Assembly (NCBI RefSeq): GCF_014649015.1
Contig: NZ_BMSF01000006.1
Span: 62,001 to 126,000 of the forward strand
Length of the DNA stretch: 64,000 bases
DNA from: Streptomyces narbonensis
Lineage (GTDB): Bacteria; Actinomycetota; Actinomycetes; Streptomycetales; Streptomycetaceae
Direction of reading: 5' to 3'
Both the position numbers and the translations under genes were made by a program. Numbering within the stretch: the first letter of the stretch is position 1; each line of letters starts with the position of its first letter. Below the pieces are notes generated by a model. It was given only the letters and a program-made list of their open reading frames with translations. It did no database searches and was not told where the DNA came from. Shown one piece after another: positions 59,938 to 64,000 of the stretch.

Positions 59938-60155
59938 AGTTAACGTACACGCGTAACGTGTTAGCGCGCATCGGGCGCCGGTGCGTCTGTCAACACTGAC
60001 GGCGCCGCACGTCATCCCGCGGAGTGGCAATCCGGCATGGCGCCCACGAGCGTGCGCTCAGTCCCGTGCGCTGCCTCCATCGTGACCTGCGCGCACGAAG
60101 GGGGTGCCCTGGTACGTCAAACGAGGGATGTCAGTCATCGTGAGTACGTTAAAGT
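59938..60155. promoter_or_regulatory. dndA/dndB divergent promoter region with shared GTACGTTAA motif
   Basis: GTGTACGTTAAC is on the reverse strand at 59950-59939, facing dndA, and GAGTACGTTAAA is on the forward strand at 60142-60153, facing dndB. Each contains TACGTT, possible as a -10. TAAC/GTTA inverted arms also occur at 59941-59963. The shared motif may be an operator for common control of both transcripts. Confidence 0.45.
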
Positions 60156-60177
60156 TGTCGGAGTGGAGAGCGAAGCT

Positions 60178-61302
60178 GTGGCAGGTGTGACCCGAATCAT
60201 CCCCCCACGCACATCCGCAGGGTTTGAGTACACTTTTCCCGCCATCCGTGGCATCCAGGCAGGGCGAGAGTTCTACGTCTCCATGTGCCCCCTGCGGCTG
60301 ATCCCTAAGATCTTCATCTTCGACGAGGATGAGCTGCCCCCCGAGCTGCGAGCCCAGCGCCTCCTTAATAAGGGGCGTCTCCCCGCTCTCAGTAAGTACA
60401 TTCTGGACAATCCAGATGACTATGTCTTCAGTGCCCTGACCGCCTCCGTCGACGGCAACATGCACTTCGACAGTCATAGCCCCGATGGCGCCGGCTTCAG
60501 AACCGGGCAGCTCCACATTCCGATGGAATCCCGGTTCCTGATCAACGACGGTCAGCACCGTCGCGCTGCCATCGACCTCGCGCTCAAAGAGAACCCTGAC
60601 CTTGGCGAGGAGACGATCGCCGTCGTCTTCTTTCACGATGCGGGGCTCGCTCGCTCGCAACAAATGTTCGCCGATCTCAACCGGCACGCGGTCCGTCCGG
60701 CTCGCTCCATCGGCGTCCTCTACGACCACCGTGACAGCTCCGCGCAGGTCGTGCGCGTCATGGCTGGCCGGTCGACTGTCTTCAAGGGCTTCGTCGAGAT
60801 GGAGAAGAGTAACCTCTCAGCCCGCTCCCGGATGATGTTCACCTTGAGTGCCCTCTACTACGGAACCCAGGCCCTCTTCCAAGGGCTGGACATCAAGCCC
60901 GGCGAGGCGTCCGACCTGGCCCAGTCGTACTGGGAGGCGATCGACAAGACGCTCCCGGAGTGGGCGATGGTCCGCAACCGGACACTCTCCGCCACTGAGA
61001 TGCGCCGAGACTTCATCCACAGCCACGGTATTGCTCTGCACGCTCTCGGGCGCATCGGGAACTCTCTACTCAGGGAGTCCACAGCACCGTCCACGTGGAA
61101 GAAGCGGCTCACACCCCTCAAGAGGGTGGACTGGACCCGTTCCAACATCGACTGGGAGGGACGAGCCATCGTCGGCGGCCGTGTCTCCAAGAGCCACCAG
61201 AACGTGACCCTGACCGTGAACTACCTGCGTAACCACCTCGGTCTCGGGCTCAGCCCCGAGGAGCAGCGAGTGGAAGACGCGTACCTGCGAGGCGATGCAT
61301 GA
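60178..61302 (+). CDS. dndB: phosphorothioation regulator DndB
   Basis: 374 residues. FLINDGQHRRAAIDLAL (DGQHR at 124-128) defines the DndB/DGQHR family, and QQMFADLNRHAVRP (~163) is also conserved in it. DndB binds DNA and in other systems lowers modification frequency or represses dnd transcription; it is not essential for modification. GTG 60178 has GGAGAG seven bases upstream. GTG 60163, seven bases after TAAAGT, is a leaderless alternative. It overlaps dndC by 4 bases. Confidence 0.93.
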   Translation: MAGVTRIIPPRTSAGFEYTFPAIRGIQAGREFYVSMCPLRLIPKIFIFDEDELPPELRAQRLLNKGRLPALSKYILDNPDDYVFSALTASVDGNMHFDSHSPDGAGFRTGQLHIPMESRFLINDGQHRRAAIDLALKENPDLGEETIAVVFFHDAGLARSQQMFADLNRHAVRPARSIGVLYDHRDSSAQVVRVMAGRSTVFKGFVEMEKSNLSARSRMMFTLSALYYGTQALFQGLDIKPGEASDLAQSYWEAIDKTLPEWAMVRNRTLSATEMRRDFIHSHGIALHALGRIGNSLLRESTAPSTWKKRLTPLKRVDWTRSNIDWEGRAIVGGRVSKSHQNVTLTVNYLRNHLGLGLSPEEQRVEDAYLRGDA

Positions 61303-62897
61303 ACACCCCTCTGCCTCTCGGCATCCCTTCTGTCCGGCGACTGGCGTTCGACGGCCGCTCGCTCGACGAAGTAGCCACCGAGCTGACCAACGAGATCCGC
61401 GAGCTCTACACCGCGGATGAGGTCCCCTGGGTTATCGGCTACAGCGGCGGCAAGGACTCCACCGCCGTCCTTCAGCTGGTCTGGACAGCGCTCAGGGATT
61501 TGCCGGCCGAGAAGCTCAACAAACCGGTTCATGTCATCAGCACAGACACTCTGGTCGAGAACCCCGTTGTCGCCGCGTGGGTCACCACGTCGCTGGAGAC
61601 CATGGAGAAGGCAGCTACCGAACAGGGCCTGCCTATCCAGCCCCACCGGCTGACCCCGGAGATCAAGGACACCTTCTGGGTCAATCTCATCGGTCGCGGC
61701 TATCCCGCGCCCCGCCCGAAGTTCCGCTGGTGCACCGAGCGACTCAAGATCAAGCCCTCGAACTCCTTCATCCGCAACGTCGTCGCCGCCCACGGTGAGG
61801 CCATCATGGTCCTCGGCATCCGCAAGACGGAGAGCCAAGCCCGTGCCCGCGCGATGGAGAAGCATGAGAAGCGACGTGTCCGCGACCGCCTCTCCCCGAA
61901 CGCGAACCTCCCCAACTCGCTCGTTTACAGCCCCGTCGAGGACTGGACCAACGACGACGTGTGGGAGTACCTGATGCAGAAGCCCAATCCCTGGGGCTAC
62001 AACAATCAGGACCTCCTCACCATGTACCAGGGCGCTTCCGCCGACGGCGAGTGCCCGCTGGTCGTCGACTCGACCACCCCGTCGTGCGGCTCCAGCCGCT
62101 TCGGCTGCTGGACGTGCACGCTGGTCGAGCAGGACAAGTCCATGACCGCGATGATTCAGAACGACGAGGAGAAGGAGTGGATGACTCCGCTCCTGCAACT
62201 GCGAGACAAGCTCGACTCTCCTTTCGGTACTGTGGAGGACAAGGAAGACCCTGACTACCAGCCCGGCAAGAAGCTGCCTCACCCTCGGCCCGATAGGGCC
62301 GCTCGCGACTTCCGCCGGATGAACGGTCAGGTCAATCTCTTCACTCGCCGCAGCGATGGCAAGGAAGTAGCTGTCCACGGTCCCTATCTTCAGAAGTTTC
62401 GGCAGGAGTGGCTTGAGGAGCTACTCACCGCGCAGACCTGGATCAGATCCCATGCCCCCGAGCACGTCCGCCACATCGAGCTGATCACTCTCGACGAGCT
62501 CCACGAGATCCGACGTATCTGGGTCTTCGATAAGCATGAGGTCGAGGACACTCTGCCGGATATCTACAAGAAGGCCACCGGCGAGGACTTCCCTGGCGGC
62601 CCGCTCGACGAACAGCTCGTCATGGGTGCCGAGGAGATGGAACTTCTTAGGGAGCTCTGCGATGGGGACGAGCTGCACTACGACATGGTGCGCGAGCTGC
62701 TGTCGGTGGAGCGCAAGTACCGCACAATGACGCGGCGTTCCGGCCTCTTCAAGGCGCTCGAAGACGCCGTCCAGAAGGGCTTCTACGACGGTCACGACGA
62801 CGCCGTCTCATTCGCGCAGCGCAAGAAGAAGTGGCGCGATGACGTAGCGACCAACCCGACTCTGGATGAAGAGACCGACATCGATGCTCCTGCGTAA
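61299..62897 (+). CDS. dndC: phosphorothioation protein DndC (ATP pyrophosphatase, PAPS-reductase-like)
   Basis: 532 residues. The pyrophosphatase loop is YSGGKDST (48-55). Cysteines suited to a 4Fe-4S cluster lie in KFRWCTERLK and in CPLV ... SCGSSRFGCWTC (~262). VLGIRKTESQARAR (~170) is also typical. DndC activates the DNA backbone with ATP and receives sulfur from DndA for transfer to the phosphate. Start overlap ATGA with dndB; overlaps dndD by 14 bases. Confidence 0.95.
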   Translation: MNTPLPLGIPSVRRLAFDGRSLDEVATELTNEIRELYTADEVPWVIGYSGGKDSTAVLQLVWTALRDLPAEKLNKPVHVISTDTLVENPVVAAWVTTSLETMEKAATEQGLPIQPHRLTPEIKDTFWVNLIGRGYPAPRPKFRWCTERLKIKPSNSFIRNVVAAHGEAIMVLGIRKTESQARARAMEKHEKRRVRDRLSPNANLPNSLVYSPVEDWTNDDVWEYLMQKPNPWGYNNQDLLTMYQGASADGECPLVVDSTTPSCGSSRFGCWTCTLVEQDKSMTAMIQNDEEKEWMTPLLQLRDKLDSPFGTVEDKEDPDYQPGKKLPHPRPDRAARDFRRMNGQVNLFTRRSDGKEVAVHGPYLQKFRQEWLEELLTAQTWIRSHAPEHVRHIELITLDELHEIRRIWVFDKHEVEDTLPDIYKKATGEDFPGGPLDEQLVMGAEEMELLRELCDGDELHYDMVRELLSVERKYRTMTRRSGLFKALEDAVQKGFYDGHDDAVSFAQRKKKWRDDVATNPTLDEETDIDAPA

Positions 62898-64000
62898 GAT
62901 CATCCTCGAAGAGTTCGGGGCCTACCGGGGTAAGCAGTCGCTTGACCTCACCGTGAAGAAGGATAAGCCGATCATCCTGATCGGCGGTCTCAACGGCTGT
63001 GGTAAAACGACCCTGCTTGACGCCATCCAACTGGCCCTATATGGCCCGCGTGCCAGGTGTAGCGGCAGGGGCAGCAAGGCATACGACACCTATCTGCGCG
63101 AGAGCATCAATCGACAGCACGATCCTGCCCGCGGCTCCGCAGTAACCCTGGAGTTCACCGTAACGGTGGATGGTAAGGAGCACTACTACAAGGTTGTTCG
63201 TAGCTGGCGCATCAGCGGCAAGACTCTGAAGGAGTTCCTCAACGTCTTCGTCGACGAGGAGTACGACGACGCCAAGCCCGCCCGCTTTGCTCAGCCGGAC
63301 ACCAAGTTCAGCAAGATGCTCAGCGAGGGCTGGGCGGACCACGTGGAGGACTTGCTCCCACTCGAGGTCGCCTCGCTGTCCTTCTTCGACGGCGAGAAGA
63401 TTGAATCCCTCGCCGATCCCGAGCGGGCGGCTTCGGTCATCGAGTCTGCGGTGCACTCCTTGCTCGGTGTGAGCACCGTGCAGCAGCTCCGTACAGACCT
63501 GCTTGCGCTCCAGCGACGTCAGAAACTGTCTGACGAGGAACAGCACCTGATGGACAACATCCATGCGCAGGAGAAAGAGCGCGACGCCGTGCAGGCGGAG
63601 CTGGAGACGGCTGTCCAGGGCCTGGCGCAGCGCAAGACCGAGCTCGGCAAAGCGAAGCGCACTCTCGAGACTCTGGAGCGGGAGTTCGAGAAGGAAGGCG
63701 GCGGCTTGTTCGAGCGCCGCATCGAGATCGAGCAGGATCGCAAGCGGGCTTCCGAGCGACTCGCTGAACTCCGCGCTTCCCTGAACCAGATTGCCGCCGG
63801 GCCGCTCCCTCTGCTGATGATGAGCTCGCAGCTTAGGGAGGTCCACGAGCAGGCCAAACGCGAGCAGTCGGCCGCCGAAGCCGGCCAGGTCCTCAACGTC
63901 CTGGAAGAGCGCGACCAGTGGTTGCTCGACTTCCTCCCCGAGGATGCACGGGACGCGGTCGTAAGGAAACTCGAGGAAGACCGGACTAAGCGGTCCAAGT
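62884..64000 (+). CDS. dndD: phosphorothioation ATPase DndD, N-terminal part
   Basis: 372 codons are visible before the window ends. Walker A is GGLNGCGKTT (34-43), after the SMC/RecN-like opening MLLRKIILEEFGAYRG. SLSFFDGEKIESLAD (~165) follows and a long coiled coil starts near 200 (EKERDAVQAELETAVQGLAQ). DndD is an SMC-like ATPase needed for phosphorothioation, thought to act on DNA nicking or structure together with DndE. ATG 62884 lies within the end of dndC, indicating coupled translation. The rest of dndD and dndE should follow beyond the window. Confidence 0.95.
   Translation, partial: MLLRKIILEEFGAYRGKQSLDLTVKKDKPIILIGGLNGCGKTTLLDAIQLALYGPRARCSGRGSKAYDTYLRESINRQHDPARGSAVTLEFTVTVDGKEHYYKVVRSWRISGKTLKEFLNVFVDEEYDDAKPARFAQPDTKFSKMLSEGWADHVEDLLPLEVASLSFFDGEKIESLADPERAASVIESAVHSLLGVSTVQQLRTDLLALQRRQKLSDEEQHLMDNIHAQEKERDAVQAELETAVQGLAQRKTELGKAKRTLETLEREFEKEGGGLFERRIEIEQDRKRASERLAELRASLNQIAAGPLPLLMMSSQLREVHEQAKREQSAAEAGQVLNVLEERDQWLLDFLPEDARDAVVRKLEEDRTKRSK

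Overview
The window is chromosomal DNA of a Streptomyces or close relative. GC content is very high, with strong third-position GC bias, and the families present are typical of that genus: an AfsR/SARP-type regulator, an XRE/DUF5753 regulator with DUF397 partner, a GPP34 protein, FbiC with F420-dependent LLM enzymes, and a dnd phosphorothioation locus in the dndA | dndBCD layout. Many genes appear leaderless, with a TANNNT -10 hexamer 6-7 nt before the start codon.

Positions 1-5300: the C-terminal propeller of a probable Ser/Thr kinase, a membrane protein, a secreted protein, and a three-gene operon (lipid-transfer-type thiolase, Zn-ribbon/OB protein, enoyl-CoA hydratase). 5330-24000 is mostly catabolic: an acyl-CoA ligase, an amidohydrolase, two LLM oxidoreductases, an SDR, an N-acyl-D-amino-acid deacylase-type enzyme and an aldehyde dehydrogenase. 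These are interleaved with two related PIN-domain toxin-antitoxin pairs, a two-component system, a DUF2079 membrane protein and a 1017-residue AfsR-like regulator. One palindrome, CTGAC-N5-GTCAG, recurs seven times, always at the promoters of the catabolic genes, including an SDR/orphan pair at 38 kb. This points to a single regulon; its repressor is not in the window.

24000-46700: an APC permease, two GNAT proteins, a carboxymuconolactone decarboxylase-like protein behind an ECF41-type promoter, a third LLM enzyme, a third toxin-antitoxin pair, fbiC, a TerD-like protein, an ADP-ribosylglycohydrolase homologue with altered metal ligands, a sodium:solute symporter, the DUF397/XRE pair, a GPP34 protein, a D-Ala-D-Ala carboxypeptidase with a very long acidic cytoplasmic N-terminus, and a large membrane protein.

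A tRNA-Arg(CCU) gene at 46859-46931 marks the start of an accessory island reaching the end of the window. The island begins with a degenerate tyrosine-recombinase-like gene and an overlapping transposase-like gene broken by one in-frame amber codon. Next come an orphan gene and an XRE regulator, then a five-gene operon that looks like a ribosomally made peptide (RiPP) pathway: an NB-ARC/TPR membrane protein, a 63-residue precursor ending GNWPL, an FxsB-like radical SAM/SPASM maturase, a GNAT acetyltransferase and a small Cys-rich protein. Directly beside it is the DNA phosphorothioation system: a putative methyltransferase, dndA, dndB, dndC and the 5' part of dndD.

The strongest candidates for new biology are the RiPP operon, whose precursor does not end in the usual FxSxx pattern, and the seven-site catabolic regulon.
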